Positions 23,333 to 52,847 are shown, numbered from the stretch's first letter. The stretch: DNA of 64,000 bases from Branchiostoma belcheri (GCF_001625305.1 NW_017803157.1:1605376-1669375); one strand, 5' to 3'. Made by a program: numbers and translations. The notes: generated by a model from the sequence alone, not told the origin.

Positions 23333-24122
23333 CCTGAATGTTCAAACGGGGTAAATTATTGCAAAACGCGAGCTCTAGTTGCTAGGGAAGAGTGCTACAA
23401 GTTATGGCACGCAGACTACTAGGCGAGAACAATTCGCTTGGTAAATTAAATTTTCATCGTGACGCCTGAAGCTGATGCCAGCTGGCCAGGTGGACCAATC
23501 CCGGAAGCACACGTTCGACTACGTCATTCATTCGTGGGCGAGACTGTTACACAGCGTCACCTTGTGAAAGTTGTACGAACTGCAAAGACTTTACAAAGGC
23601 TGCTGGTTAAATATGCTGGTTGCATTTACTGGTGATTTGAGTGATCATATCTATGTATCGAGCGTGTGTATACGAAATGATCATAAAGAAAACTGGCATA
23701 AAAAGCTTAAGGATATATTTTGAAAATAGAACCGTGATGTTGTAACAAGGACTGAATAGACGGAACATGGTGTAAAGTTAGAGGCTTTATTCTGCCGGAA
23801 GAAAAGACAATAAACAGGATAGACAAATATATTTCATGTTCTTCAAATTCTCCCAGCCTATGTCTTATCCCTGAGTCACACGTGGTAACAATATAACACA
23901 CTATAATAAGGGAAGAAAAGAAGGCAGAAAGGAAGGAATGAAGATTTTTAATGTACACACTGGGTTAATAGTTGATAAGTAAGCTATCCATACATATACT
24001 AGTATACAAATATAGGGGCAGCTTGTATAAACACACGCTCAAGCTAGCACTAGCAACAGTCTATTAAGTAACTTCGAAGTACGGTATTTGAGTCATTACG
24101 TAGCGGGTTGATAAAAGGAAGT
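23333..24122. other. Spacer upstream of the MZB1-like gene
   Basis: 23333-23600 is the presumed promoter and 5' UTR side of the MZB1-like gene. The remainder is AT-rich non-coding sequence in which no feature was recognised. Confidence 0.4.
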
Positions 24123-24450
24123 CAGTGCTAGAAATACTGGGTGCATGTGCACCTTAGTGCACCCAAAATTGGAGCTGTGCACCCATTTTTTTTCTTTGTT
24201 GCCCTGGTGCACCCAAATATTTTGAATTCGTAGTCAAGATGTTAAACGTATAGTAGTATACAGCATATTCTTAACATCAAATAATAAAATCATTCTTGTA
24301 CTGCTTATCTTTAGAAATAAAACAAAATTAATTTTTGCTGACATTCTACTTATTTTATATGGTACACCCAAACATTTTTTGGTGCACCCAGTTTTTTTTT
24401 ATGTTGGGTGCACCAGTGCACCTATTGCCAAAAATTAATTTCGACCCCTG
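24123..24450. mobile_element. hAT-like MITE, 328 bp, 5-bp TSD GAAGT
   Basis: The ends CAGTGCTAGAAATAC and TTAATTTCGACCCCTG are approximate inverted repeats. GAAGT is present directly outside both ends (24118-24122 and 24451-24455). Six or more GTGCACCCA words lie just inside the ends, a sub-terminal binding-site array. It lies about 90 bases downstream of the transporter stop codon, probably in its 3' UTR. Confidence 0.75.
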
Positions 24451-24540
24451 GAAGTGAAGCTTGCTGCCCGACGTGCTATCAGGCACAGCACGAAGTCTAA
24501 GGTGTTCTCTGTGATGTTGAAAAGGCATGATTATATAACT

Positions 24541-27500
24541 CTAGACCTTGGTGATTGCCTCAACCTCCGGTTCCTCCTCCTCCTGGTCCTGTTCTGCCGC
24601 CCTCTGCATCCTGTCCTTAAACAGGACGGATACGGAGAACTGCATGGTGGAGAACACCAGGATGGTGATGGCCACGTAGCCGATATAACCGTGAAACATC
24701 GAGTCTATCCCGGCGTACTCGAAGAAGTATCCGGTAGCATAGGTGCCAATCATGCCGCCGAAAGACGCCCCGACGAACATGACGACCACAATCACTCCCG
24801 TCACGTTTAAGTAGTGGTTGGCCCAGGATGAGCAAGCGGGGAAATTCGGGCCACAGCAAAAACCGGCCGCGCAGGTGAGAACCCAGAACACCGTGCTGTC
24901 GTTCACCCCCCACACGGAGTACTCGATTCCAACAATCTGGAGCAGGAAAATCGACAACCCTATGAGCAAACCGAGCGGCACCCAGTGGGAGCCGAACGCG
25001 CCGAACCCTCGCCCGATGAGAAAGAATGCCCAGAAGCAGGAGTACACCAGAGTCGCGCCGTCTTTGTCAAACAGTCCGCTCTCCACGCTGTAGGCGAACA
25101 GGTACTCAAACAGCGACGCCTCCCCGGCAAGGTACGTCAGATAGAACAGGAACAGCATGACGACGTAGAAAGAGCCGAGAACAGGTTCCCCCTTCACGCA
25201 CCTGTCAGGTGAGAAGAGCTCCTTGAAGGAGAGGCAAAGCTTTGAACTCCAGCACGAGAAAAAACGGCTCCAAAACGGTTGTTGTTCCGGATCCGGACCT
25301 GTAGAATCCGGATAAGTAGAATCCGGATCTGTTGAATCCGGATCTGGTTGTTGTTTTTTCTTCGGTTTGAAGCAAGCCAAAAAATCCGGGCGAGAAAGAT
25401 CCGGCTGATACTTCGGAGAGAAGTAGAAATGGAAGGCCAAGAAGATGACACAGACGGCAGCTGAGACAAAAGTCGGTATAAGATAAGCCTGCTCGATCCT
25501 GGACGTTCTCCAGGCTTCCTCCACAGTGAGAGGAGGCGGCGTGGCGGTGCCGTTGACTTCGGGACGCCGGGAGAGGAAAGGTTGGGCCATGAAGGGGACC
25601 AGGATCGCGATGAAAGGGTACCCCATGTGGATGATGTGGAGAGCGGGAGCGGAGTTGTCCCCCCACAGTTGGAGCACCGTCACGGTGCCAGCTGGAAGAA
25701 TAAAAGTCAAAGTCAAACTTTATTGCACAACAATTGTAATACTACAGTATTACTAATAGGTGCAATATATGGCAAGCCCTTCAGAGTTACTACATATTTA
25801 GCTGATATCTACTCTAGCGTCTACTACAGTAATGCTTATCATCAGTTCTATGTATCGAAACTATACTATTTCATAAAGGTGCACGTGATGTTACATATAT
25901 GGAGCATGGCTAACATGATAATATACAGGAGTTTTGCATATAATTACAGACTAGATACCAGGCTATTTTTAAGTAACTACTGTGGTATAAATGGTATAAC
26001 AATCTATACACAACCATTACGCCCCACGATCCCCGTCTAGTGCATGCCTACCTGTGTCAGTGGCTCCGTGTCCGAACCCGGTGAGCAGCTGACAGATGCC
26101 GGTGAGCGCCAGGGAGCGGGACCAGGGCGTGCCGATGGAGCCGACAGCCGCCGCCAGGAGGGAGGAGGCGATCACCATGTCCACCAGAGCTGCAGCGGAA
26201 CGGGAAGGAAATAGAAGAAAAGTGCCAGTTGACTATGCTTAATAGATTTGATCAATGTTTCGGTGTGGATATGCCGTGTTCGTGGGCGCTGTCTTGTGGC
26301 TGTACCATCTGCCGCGCTACTAGTCCCCGTTGAGTTTACTCAATGTTGTGTTTTATTTGAATTACTAGTATAATGCCATGTGTATAACACTGTATTGTAT
26401 TTCGATGCATTTTTATGACCCCGTCTATTTATTTGTCGGCATGGTGGCCTTGAAAAGGTGTACTTATAATTAGGTCCACCTGTTCCACCGTGCCTCCCAT
26501 GATGTGGCGAATTGCAATAAATAAATAAATAAAAATAAATAAATGAAATGTACTCTCCGAGTACATATTTCCAAAATCATATCCAGTTGCTTGAGTAACT
26601 GTGTTTGGCAAGAATAGAATAGAATAGAATAGAATAGAATAGAATAGAATAGAATAGAATAGAATAGAATAGAATAGAATAGAATAGAATAGAATAGAAT
26701 AGAATAGAATAGAAAAGAATAGAATAGAATAGTATAGCAGTTACCTTGTTCCTATTACCTGTTCACATATTGCATATTTACTTTTTTTACCCTGTATGTA
26801 TACCAACGTTATTAGATTTAAGTAGAGATAGTAGGTTCGATAAGTATATCGTACACGTAGAACTTCATGTTAGCAAATAGTCTTATATCACCACATTTTT
26901 GTTGTCAATATCTGTATGCTATTAGATGACATGCTCGGGCATGAATTTGCAAAAAACAACAGCTTATTACCTGGATATCTAACCTCAGTCACCGACTTAC
27001 CTGGGTACAGATCCACGACGACCCCTGCCGCCATGTTGGAGAGGAAGTAGCCGATGGTGTGGCAGAGCAAAACTCGCGAGATTTCCTCGTAGTTCACGCC
27101 GAGACGGTCCTTCAGGTCTATCAGGGTGGGGGACGGGAGACGATGGTACAAGCCCTGGGGAGGGGGATGAGAATTGATTAGAAAGGTAACAAATTAACTA
27201 GAAAGGTAACATTTGCATGTTCGCATATGGTCTGCTCTCTTAATTCTTACTCAAACACATTCATATATATGGTCAGACAGGAGTCTAGACCCCTCCTACT
27301 ATAAAATTGCAACATGATGTAACCCAACACTAGTTACCATGGTGACAGGCGTCTGGTTCTGGTCATTGACCTTATTGGTTTGGAGAAGAAGAAGAAACAG
27401 AGCAAAAACCATATGTTTCCGTTCGGTTAACAGAATTACATCGGCATACCACAATATCAGGGCATTTTCTGTCCAGGAAACGATATTTGCCCCACGCTAG

Positions 27501-28690
27501 CCGATTATTTCAAATTGTAGCATAAAGAGAATGCTTAATTATGAGGCTGAGATGTGAGATTCATCTAATCTCCAAGCAGATTCTAGGGTGGCAAAGGACA
27601 GTATCAAGTTGGCCAGGCAGTATCCATTGGCCGGAGAGGGTCCAACACGCCACCCAAGCTGTATTTTGTCTTTTGCCACCCTAGGATCTTCTTGAAAATG
27701 TATATCCAGTTGTTCTCCTGCTGTTCTCACCATTGCTACCCAAGCCAGGACCAGACAGCCAGTTTTGATAACTCGGTAGTCTCTCGCGTACTTCTTCAGA
27801 CCGATGATCTTCTGGATTCTCGACTGAATTTTGCTCTGTGTTAAAAAAAAGAACAAGCAAGCCTATTTTGCAATGTACAATGTGACAGGCCACGCCCCCT
27901 CGAACTTTATTGTATTCTTTATACCTGTCAACGTCATTATAGGTCTACTTAACCTTAGTAAGGGAAAAGCTGTGCATAGATGGGAAAATATATGAGATAT
28001 CATCTGTGTTTACGTAGGGAACACATGGACCTGGCATGAAGGTACTACTGACATGTGAACACTGGTGTCAAGAATTCCGATAAATATAATACCTTGAGAC
28101 CCGTTGAAGTTCGACGTTACGGATGGTTGTTGTGCTCGAAATATATGTTGCACATAGATATAGTTGTTTTGTGCAATTAAGCAAATTTTATGTCTACATG
28201 AAGGGTACAGATTGCCTTATCCAACCGCAGCAATTAGAGCTGTGACAAGTGTACATATTACCCACACAAAACAAACAACGCTAAACTTTTTTCTGTCAGC
28301 ACCGGTCTCTTCCTAAACCCTCTATTACTATGACTAGAGGATCTCCAAGCAGATCCTAGGGTGGCAAAAGACAGTATCAAATTGGCAAACTATCCATTGG
28401 CCAGAGAGGGTCCAATACGCCACCCTCTATTGCTATGACTAGAGGATTCGTAGAAGCGAGGATCCGGAGGTAACAGTTTTTCAACTGGCCCTTGGGTGGC
28501 GTTTTGGGCCCTTTCTGGCCAATGGATACTGCCTGGTCAATTTGATACTGTCTTTTGCCACCCTAGGATCTGCTTGGAGGTTGATAGTTTTTACCTGACG
28601 AGTGTCTTCACCGGATTCGGACTCAAACTTGTCGCTAGTCGGGTCCGGAACCCTCCCGCCATCGTGCACCGCTTCCCCACGCGTCGCCAT
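24541..28690 (-). CDS. MFSD4B/NaGLT1-like MFS sugar transporter
   Basis: Exons (minus): 28690-28595, 27835-27731, 27154-27001, 26189-26052, 25691-24541; GT-AG junctions, 1644 bases, 547 aa. The first 32 residues are cytosolic and acidic. Membrane segments begin near residue 57 (TGCLVLAWVAMGLYH) and continue in two six-helix halves. Family marks are PTLIDLKDRLGV after TM1, then HTIGYFLSN, GHGATDTAGTVTVLQLWGD in TM4-5, and HIIHMGYPFIAILVPFMAQP. The central loop (about 250-330) is Pro/Asp/Ser-rich with a short repeat (281-300). The C-terminus is acidic (EEEEPEVEAITKV). MFSD4B (NaGLT1) carries glucose or related solutes with Na+ in kidney; MFSD4A and bacterial FucP-like carriers are related, so the substrate is open. 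Introns hold several foldback elements. Confidence 0.8.
25706..26035. repeat. Retroposon-like sequence in transporter intron 4
   Basis: Starts AGTCAAACTTTATTGCACAA, the tail form seen also near 11646, 59172 and 62893, and fills most of the intron between 25692 and 26051. Likely the inverted 3' end of a non-LTR element or SINE. Boundaries are approximate. Confidence 0.4.
26611..26733. repeat. (AGAAT)n pentanucleotide microsatellite
   Basis: About 24 nearly perfect AGAAT units in transporter intron 3, with one AGAAA variant near the right end. About 70 bases to its left is an AATAAATAAATA run typical of a retroposon tail. Confidence 0.97.
27570..27697. mobile_element. CTCCAAGCAGA-family foldback in transporter intron 2
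   Basis: The left arm (CTCCAAGCAGATTCTAGGGT, then GGCAAAGGACAG) is mirrored by CTTTTGCCACCCTAGGATC on the right; the right terminus is diverged (TTCTTGA). The interior GGCCAGGCAGTATCCATTGG is shared with 28343-28579 and 63275-63370. It starts about 34 bases inside the intron, beyond the exon 2 donor at 27730. Confidence 0.7.
28343..28579. mobile_element. CTCCAAGCAGA-family foldback abutting transporter exon 1
   Basis: Arms 28343-28422 and 28492-28579 are inverted, with about 85 percent agreement by eye, and both end in CTCCAAGCAGATCCTAGGG read inward. The right end stops only 15 bases from the exon 1 boundary (28595). The left arm is itself bordered by a direct repeat, CTCTATT(A/G)CTATGACTAG plus AGGAT, at about 28320-28342 and 28424-28446. 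Confidence 0.75.
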
Positions 28691-30445
28691 GTCGGTCTGC
28701 GGCCCTTAGTTTGTTCACGGTTCATGTTTAGCCACCATAAGTCACTTATTACCGGCTCTCCAAACAAAGGTCTTAGTCTGGACATAAAAACTTTCTGTGC
28801 ATCGGCGAGATGTTAGTGTTAAAAATGAAGCAAGATATGTACTTAACGTTCCTTTTCTGTCGTTAGGCAGGACAAAAAATTAACTTTCTGTGCATCAAAC
28901 CGGAGATCTTGATGTTTCTGTTAAAAATGAAACAACACTCGTATGTAGTTAACGCACTTTTTCTGGCACATGTAACAGTACGGAATATATCATTAAAAGA
29001 AGATATAACTGTTGGATGGCCATGCATTTTGTAATTTTCTTGTTTTCGCGAGCTAGACGATTTTTGTGTTATCGATGTTGTTGTTTTCACGTGATGAATG
29101 AACAAAATGAAAAACAAGGAAAATCGTAGATTTCAAACCTCCGGGTTTTTTTTATTCTATTGGTTTAGGTTATTTGTTTGTGTGTAGTATGAAAGTTATG
29201 TGCGTAATATGTTTGTATGTGTTTGATGGCTACTGACGGTTGGTTTGGTATGGACTGTTGATTAACGTGTCTGACAGCCTGCACCGTCACCCGCGCCATT
29301 ACCCCCGCAGTCATTGCTGCGCCGTCACCCAAATTTTTTATCGGAACCAGACACCCCTCTGTTTGACCCCTTTTAAATGCTAAGACCCAAAACTGCAACC
29401 TCCCCATTCCTTAACAACATGGTAAATTCCATTTTCAGCATGGCGGGGGTGTCCGGAGCACTTAAAAACATTTTATTTCGACGCCCATAAACACATATGC
29501 AATTAAACAAAAACGTTCTGCATCATCTGCAGCCCAATAGCAATACGTATACCGAACAACAGACCAATCCGTCCAGCCGATCGCGAGAAACAGCTGCTGA
29601 CAGAAATGTTTCGAACCATAGTAAAACCTCCTCGCGGAAGGATATCTCCTTCCCCGGAGGTAACAAGGAATTTTTGTTGTACTCTTCATTCATGATTGGA
29701 TGTTAGAGCGATTTAAAGAGAAAAGATTAGAATGACTGACAATGACATGACATGGTCTCGAAAAAGCTTCGCGACATTTGGTAAAGTTGTCACATGCACC
29801 TGTTACTAGTAACCAGACAAGCAGTGGGGACATCTAGCGGTTGCTTCTGATTTTGCAGGCTGCTGACCTACATGACCATGGCATATATTGTTTGCAGGAC
29901 ATGACGCAAGAACCATCCTGTTTTTGACACCTTCATCTGTTTTCTTTAGAGACCACATCCTCCGGCAAACAACAACATATTAACAGCGCTAATACAACTT
30001 TCGAGGTTTCAATTTCCAACGAGGAGATACCATAACATGTACTGGTATATCAAATGTCCAAGTAAATCTTTTGCGGACTGCAATATCCGTATCGCATCAA
30101 GTTGGCAAACTTAAGACATATTATTAAAGTTTTGCATCGAAGTAAGAGCATTGGAATTACACACTTCTTTCTACATTTATTTGATCTTATTCATCATTTC
30201 AGTGATGTCCTTTAGGGTTCAGACAGCTCCCTGGTCAGACCTGTAAATACTACTGTATGCGCATCAGCCAAGTTACATGTATTACGGTTGTGCTGTTTTT
30301 GGTAGAGTGTAGAAAGGTTTCTAGTTGGAAGGATGCCTACCATAGAAATTCGGGACCTCGCGCAGCTTTTTGCGAAAAATGATGCAACTACTGTACTTAA
30401 AATAGTATGTTAAAAAGTTTAGTTGCAAATGTCAATCTGTCTGCA
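28691..30445. other. Intergenic, divergent to CDKL2
   Basis: The region just above 28691 is the presumed promoter side of the transporter gene. 29240-29460 is GC-richer with short open frames on the minus strand (80 codons at 29165-29407) that lack any recognisable family. No other gene supported. Confidence 0.35.
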
Positions 30446-30723
30446 TTCAAAATATCTGAAGTTTTGGCGCCAACACACTCCACAATACCCACACTTTCTT
30501 ACTTTCTTCTTTACGTCAAGCCGCATGGATCATTACAAATGACTCCGTTACACTCTACAATAGTTATTGGCAAATACAAGACAATCATGAACTGACTCAT
30601 GATTTCCAAATTCAAAGTATTTGAAAGTTTTTGGCGCCAACAATCCACAACACACACACTTTCTTTACTTTCTTCTTTTCTTCTTTACGTCAAGCCACAT
30701 ATGGATCTCAACTGACCCCGTTA
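30446..30723. repeat. 165-bp-period duplication carrying E2F-like palindromes
   Basis: 30446-30553 and 30611-30723 are about 85 percent alike by eye (shared CTTTACGTCAAGCC and TTGGCGCCAACA). Each copy has TTTTGGCGCCAA, close to the E2F palindrome TTTGGCGCCAAA. The nearest gene starts are the transporter (28690) and the CDKL2 5' exon (about 32 kb), so a role is only a possibility. Confidence 0.5.
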
Positions 30724-30824
30724 GTACAGTTTTCACCTGAGGGAAAGACGAGACAGGTGAACACGTGATGGTGGGACGGCCTACACGCCGCTCCGCTCTT
30801 ACCGTTACTGCTGCTCCCCCCCCC

Positions 30825-31135
30825 NNNNNNNNNNNNNNNNNNNNNNNNNNNNNNNNNNNNNNNNNNNNNNNNNNNNNNNNNNNNNNNNNNNNNNNNNNNN
30901 NNNNNNNNNNNNNNNNNNNNNNNNNNNNNNNNNNNNNNNNNNNNNNNNNNNNNNNNNNNNNNNNNNNNNNNNNNNNNNNNNNNNNNNNNNNNNNNNNNNN
31001 NNNNNNNNNNNNNNNNNNNNNNNNNNNNNNNNNNNNNNNNNNNNNNNNNNNNNNNNNNNNNNNNNNNNNNNNNNNNNNNNNNNNNNNNNNNNNNNNNNNN
31101 NNNNNNNNNNNNNNNNNNNNNNNNNNNNNNNNNNN
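30825..31135. other. Assembly gap (311 N)
   Basis: Run of N preceded by a C homopolymer. The sequence right after the gap is the right half of a foldback element (31136-31234), so the missing bases probably include its left arm; long hairpins and poly-C are frequent reasons for gaps. Confidence 0.99.
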
Positions 31136-31234
31136 TTAGCGTAAAAAAAAACCAGTGCAGAAAAGAAAGCCCGATAAAAAAAAGCCTAAAAACGCGCCAA
31201 AAATAAACCAAAACCCAAACCTTTGCTTTGAGAG
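31136..31234. mobile_element. Right half of an AAGCAGAGG-type foldback
   Basis: Contains GATAAAAAAAAGCCTAAAAA, CGCGCCAAAAATAA and the terminal CCTTTGCTTTGAGAGTA, matching the right arms of 10040-10226 and 35895-36077. The left arm is hidden by the gap. Confidence 0.7.
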
Positions 31235-31899
31235 TACATAGCAGCGATAAACTGATTAAATGCGAAAACCCTAACATTTTGTCGATGATGATAAAGAAAG
31301 AATAACAAATTCCAGTTATAAGTTGTTTCGCTTGCGCATACTGTGGTAAAATAAAATTGTGTACGTATGACATACTAGTATGCGGTATCAAGGACAACGG
31401 ATGTTTTCATTTTTAGTCGAGGATTGATTAACACTTTAGGTATTACCAAAGATATCTTTCTATTGTAGCAAAATATTTCTTAATCTTTTTTTTTTTTTTT
31501 GCATTAAAGTTAAGCTAACGCGGGCTTTCGAATTCGACGTCGATTTTCAATTTTCAGCTGCACTTTGAATTATGAACGCAAGGAGTCGCTGTACACACAA
31601 CGTAGGCTACACTCAAAGTCAAAGACCGCTGTGACAAAATATGATCGATTTTTGTGGGTTTAATATTCTCCATGTTTCTTTCTATGCTGCTTTTGAATTT
31701 CTGCAAATTTTCTGTAATCAAGCGTTACGGTATAACGTTATATTTAGAAGTATTGCATCTGCTTGGAGAATTAACAGTCGTTTTCCGGCGGGGGTGTAGC
31801 CGGCTGTTGTGACGGCGTGTTGTCCGTGGCTACCCCACGTCAAGACAACAGGCCGCCCAGCGCACGATCCTCTCTCCACGCTCACTTCTCTCCAATGGA
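31235..31899. other. Upstream flank of CDKL2
   Basis: Non-coding. It becomes CpG-rich from about 31770. CATCTGCTTGGAGAATTA at 31750-31770 is a solo foldback-family terminus. Confidence 0.4.
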
Positions 31900-32746
31900 C
31901 AACCCGCTAAACAACAGTCTACCCGCCATAGCCTGAGCTTTTAGTAAATCACGTCTGTATAAGGGGAAACAAATCGATCGGATAGAAAGTATACACTTCA
32001 CGGAGAGGTTACGTACAAGGCCCGGCACGTGCATTTGAGAAGGGAACTCCAGAGGATTTTTGTTTCACGATCTCAAACGAGGTATTTTTCAACATAATAT
32101 CCCCCAGGTTGTAATGATTAGCTGAGGTTGTTTATTATTTGAAGATCAACCTTCATCAGCGGCAATCCACGGAGATCTTTATTGACTGGCAGTGTCTGGG
32201 GAGGAAAAAGAAAAGAGACATTCGGCTGCTCGGTGGATTATTTTTGTGGTGGGACGATCAAGATTTTGGAAATTCGAACCCGCAAAAATTTCTGGTCAAC
32301 TTGGCGAGGCTTGGCTTGGATTTGGCACTTCGTACATCGCAGACTCGTCTTACTAGTTTCTTCGGCCTGTCTACAACAATCACAAGAGCATCAACATTGT
32401 CTTGAAGACCTAGAGAAGACAGAAGATCGGCCAGTAAGGAGGGTTGCCGCCTGGATTGGAGAAGATTCGAACCCAGCATTCCTGATTCGCAGTCTGGGAC
32501 GTCCGTGAAAGAAATCTTGTTTGTAGGAGATTCCCACCGGACAAGCTTTTTATTAGTCGGATGATCCACGGTTCCCAGACGCAGGAAATCTTCACAATTC
32601 GGCGTTCAGACTTTGTTGAGGGTGTTTCCAGGGGGATTAGCAGGTGAAAAAGCCGTTCTGGTACGCGATTGTGCCCGGTTTGTTCCACCAGGCGAGTCGA
32701 GAGGCACTCCACTCGGTCCTCAGACGCTATAGACGCATCTGGTGAG
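31900..32746 (+). other. CDKL2: Probable CDKL2 promoter and untranslated first exon
   Basis: A CpG-rich segment ends in a good donor (GAG followed by GTGAGT at 32747). The next plausible acceptor in this orientation is CTTCTTCTGTAG at 34031-34042, 44 bases ahead of the CDKL2 start codon. The exon's left boundary and start site cannot be read from sequence, so 31900 is only a guide. Short upstream open frames are present. Confidence 0.4.
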
Positions 32747-34065
32747 GTGAGTCGACTTGTAAACTTGCCCTCATTACCCCAGTCTGTTTATACAGCCAGA
32801 GTGTGTGTTCTCAGTGAATTATTCGGCCATATATCTCCTACATAAAGGAGCCTGAAAGTCGTTTAAATTTTTCAAACCCCTGTGGTTTTACCACGCAGTG
32901 TTTTTCACGGGCTTGCTTGGGAAAACATTTTAGAAACGTCTGGGGGGAAAATGACACCAAGATGCCATCATGACCCCAACATTTTGTTGTTTTTCTTCGC
33001 TTCGGTGTGAAAAAAAGATCAAATTTATATTTTTTTCCTCAGCCGTGACAGCTCAGTTTAGATATTTTTATGATTCCAATCAGTGTAAAACTCTGTGATC
33101 AATTACGTAGGGTTGAATTATTTATATTGATGAAACAGACACCGTAACAATGGATTATAGAAACCGTCACAAATCTCAAACTAACAACACTCTTTGACGC
33201 AACAATCTCTTCAAACACATCAAAAAGGAAACCCAGGCTCGCGATTATGTCGTGTTGTTTCTGAAAATAAGCTGAGTTTATAAACCTTATTGTGTGGAGG
33301 TGACAAACGTTTATAAATAAAGCCGCTTGTTGAGCAAGTTTGTGTGTCCGCGGCACAATGGAGAAAATCAGACTCTCCAAACATCCAGTCAACACCTGCA
33401 GCCTCTGGTAGTTTGTTGAGCAAAGTCAGACCACGAGAGCCGCCAAATCTGTAAGGAACCTTCACTCTTCACTTTCCTCACACTTTTGTGGGCCTACAGG
33501 TGGCGACAGGTGTCAGAATTGAGCCGTTTCTGGCACAGGTAACAGGTGCTAGCTACCTGTCAGCTCGAGCGGCCATTTTTGAGGGGTGAAATCAGGCCGA
33601 TCGGGTTACCAAGTTACTGTACACAAAATGTGCGCCTTGCATGCCTGCCTTACTTGAGAGAAATCTCAGGCTTTCCTCGCGTATTTCTTACCTGTAACAG
33701 CAAACTTTCGTGTTTTTACAGTTCCAGTCTTCTAACTTCAGGAGTTAAGACGGTTCTAGAATGACAGGTGTGTTTATAAGAAGTGGAATGTTCAGCAGAA
33801 GCAAGCTGTGTTTTTTGGCTGGAGCCTTGGCAACCTTTAGGGCTGCCTTAAGTTAGTTCACACCCTAAGATTATAGTCTGTGCTATTTTAATCACCTTAA
33901 ACAGATTAGTGTCAGCAATAACAATACATTCCTCAGGACTTGAAAACCATTATGAAATGTGTAAGTCAACCCACAGAAAGATTGAGTTGAATGAAAACAA
34001 ACATGCACAAATTCTCATGTATTTTTTCTTCTTCTTCTGTAGATTTCAGCATGGGGCTCAGGTGA

Positions 34066-50910
<16,845 letters not shown>

Positions 50911-52555
50911 TGAGCATGCTGCCCACCCCCGCGGACCAACATGGTGCTGGCCATTTCAACCCAGTGGAATGTTCCATTATGACTTTGTAGGTAGAGCACA
51001 TCCAACAGGAGCTGAGAAAAAAAGTGTGTGCTCTTCCTGTAGAATTATATATCTGAAATATTGCAATTCCGTACAGGAAATATTGTCAGCTGCTATGTAC
51101 AGATTCTACTGTTAATCTGTGAAAACTCTAAAGCAGAAAGCGTAATGACAATCATGTGTACTCTATGCACAGTAGGATAAAAGCCATGGGTTAAGACTCG
51201 CTTAATTCCTTTTTTTTTTGCTCCCATTATTTAGAAGTAGCAGTATGAAGGTGCAAGTCCTTTCTTTGGGGGGGGGGGGTGATCTCAGAAGTATTACAGC
51301 ATCCAGAGATAGTGATGTACCATGGGAACAGTTGTACATCTTTGGCGAGTTTGTTTTGCCAGAGTTTGCCAGAGAAAATTGCAAAGTCCTATAAGATGCT
51401 TCAAACCTTGTCATATCCCACTTACATATCTCTCTCATAATATTCTAATATTCAATTTCAAAATTGCTCTGTTTGTCCTATAAAGCAGTACAGACAATAT
51501 TAAGTGTTGATCCAGGAGAATTCCTTTTATCTCAGTACTGTGTTGTTTTTTTTCCTCTTGGCTTTGGCCAATTATAGTCTTCACCTTATCATGAATAAGA
51601 AACAACAACTAAAGCCACACTAATTTAATTTTCTGTTCAGACATGTACCTCTGTTTTTTCTCACAAATAATATTCTACTCTTTTTCTGATGATTATTAAG
51701 TACCTTTGCCTTCCAAGATAGAAATACAACATACATCTCTATTTAGACTTGTAAGCTTTTAAATAGTGACTTCCTGTCATTGCAAAATTCTGTCTTTCCG
51801 ATTTTAGTTTGTGAGTGCAATGTACATGTATCACTTGGCTTTGCACTGCAAGTTAGGCCCAGAAAAATGTACAGTTTCTGTTTTGTTCCCGCTTTTTAGC
51901 ATATTCTTGAAGTGCTCTTAGTTTATTGTCAAAGATCTTTGTTACAACCTCTCCCCCCCCCCAAGATTGGACGCTTCCTACTTGGGGTGCTGGTTATTGA
52001 ATGTCAGGCCAAACTATCATTAGATTAGGGGTGCCACTTTTTTAATTGTCTTCACGTCTTTGCAGTGAAATTTTTTCCAGTCTAACTGTTGCCACAAGGA
52101 GATTTAATGAAAGTAGCCGTAGTCTAGCATTGTTGTATCGTGTGTGACGTTATATTCCAGTGGTAAAATATGTACATTATTATAATTGACAAGCCACCCA
52201 GTGGAGAGCTTATATATATTTGAACTCTGCTGTTTATGGGTAAGCACTTAAAAAAGTTGTGTTCGGTTTGCAATGTATGATAGTAGTCGAAAGATAATGT
52301 CGGACTAAGCCAATCTAGTGTGTATTTGCGCCATCGGTGCCAATATGATGTACCATGTTTTTTTTTTTTACTGTTCCATATGAAAGGTTATATTTTGTAT
52401 ACTGTAAGTAGCACATGGTTGCAGAGAGAGAGAGGAGGTAGAAGTTTTATCACACTTGCCAAGTTTGTGATTTGTGAAGTATAATTGAAATATATTTGTT
52501 AGAGGCAAAACATTTCAGGATTGTATCAAAACCTTTTTGCCTCATATGGAATAAA
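50911..52555 (+). other. CDKL2: Probable CDKL2 3' UTR
   Basis: T-rich, no open frames of note, reaching AATAAA at 52550-52555. No further acceptor followed by a convincing coding end was found, but the strong GTGAGT at 50863 leaves a spliced alternative possible. Confidence 0.55.
52550..52555 (+). terminator. Poly(A) signal AATAAA for CDKL2
   Basis: Canonical hexamer about 1.6 kb after the stop, in T-rich context, 292 bases short of the stop codon of the converging gene. Confidence 0.5.
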
Positions 52556-52847
52556 TATTATTAAAATGTGACGTATATATTTGCCTTCTCTTGCCTTGAG
52601 TACAAAGTTACCTTGCCAAGTGTATGAAGATTATTTCGTCAGTAATTATCAATAACCCTAATTATTTCTTGTTCATTAGGCATAGTTCACAATTTCGTTC
52701 ATCTCTATATGTTTATCATAACTTAAGGTATCTAAGAACCGAAAACAATGAAAATTCGTCGACGTCAACCTAGGCTTGAGCTATTGAAATTGAATTTTCG
52801 AACTTGAACGTTTCTATAACTGCAGAAGATCTGCTCGGAGTTGGCAA

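Noticed and set aside
29165-29407. Minus-strand 80-codon frame starting MGRLQFWVLAF
   Set aside because: Could be a small gene by composition, but no family, no splice partner and no conserved motif could be seen.
30708-31397. Long minus-strand and plus-strand open frames across 30825-31135
   Set aside because: They exist only because the N run is translated as unknown residues; both sides are repeat or poly-C.
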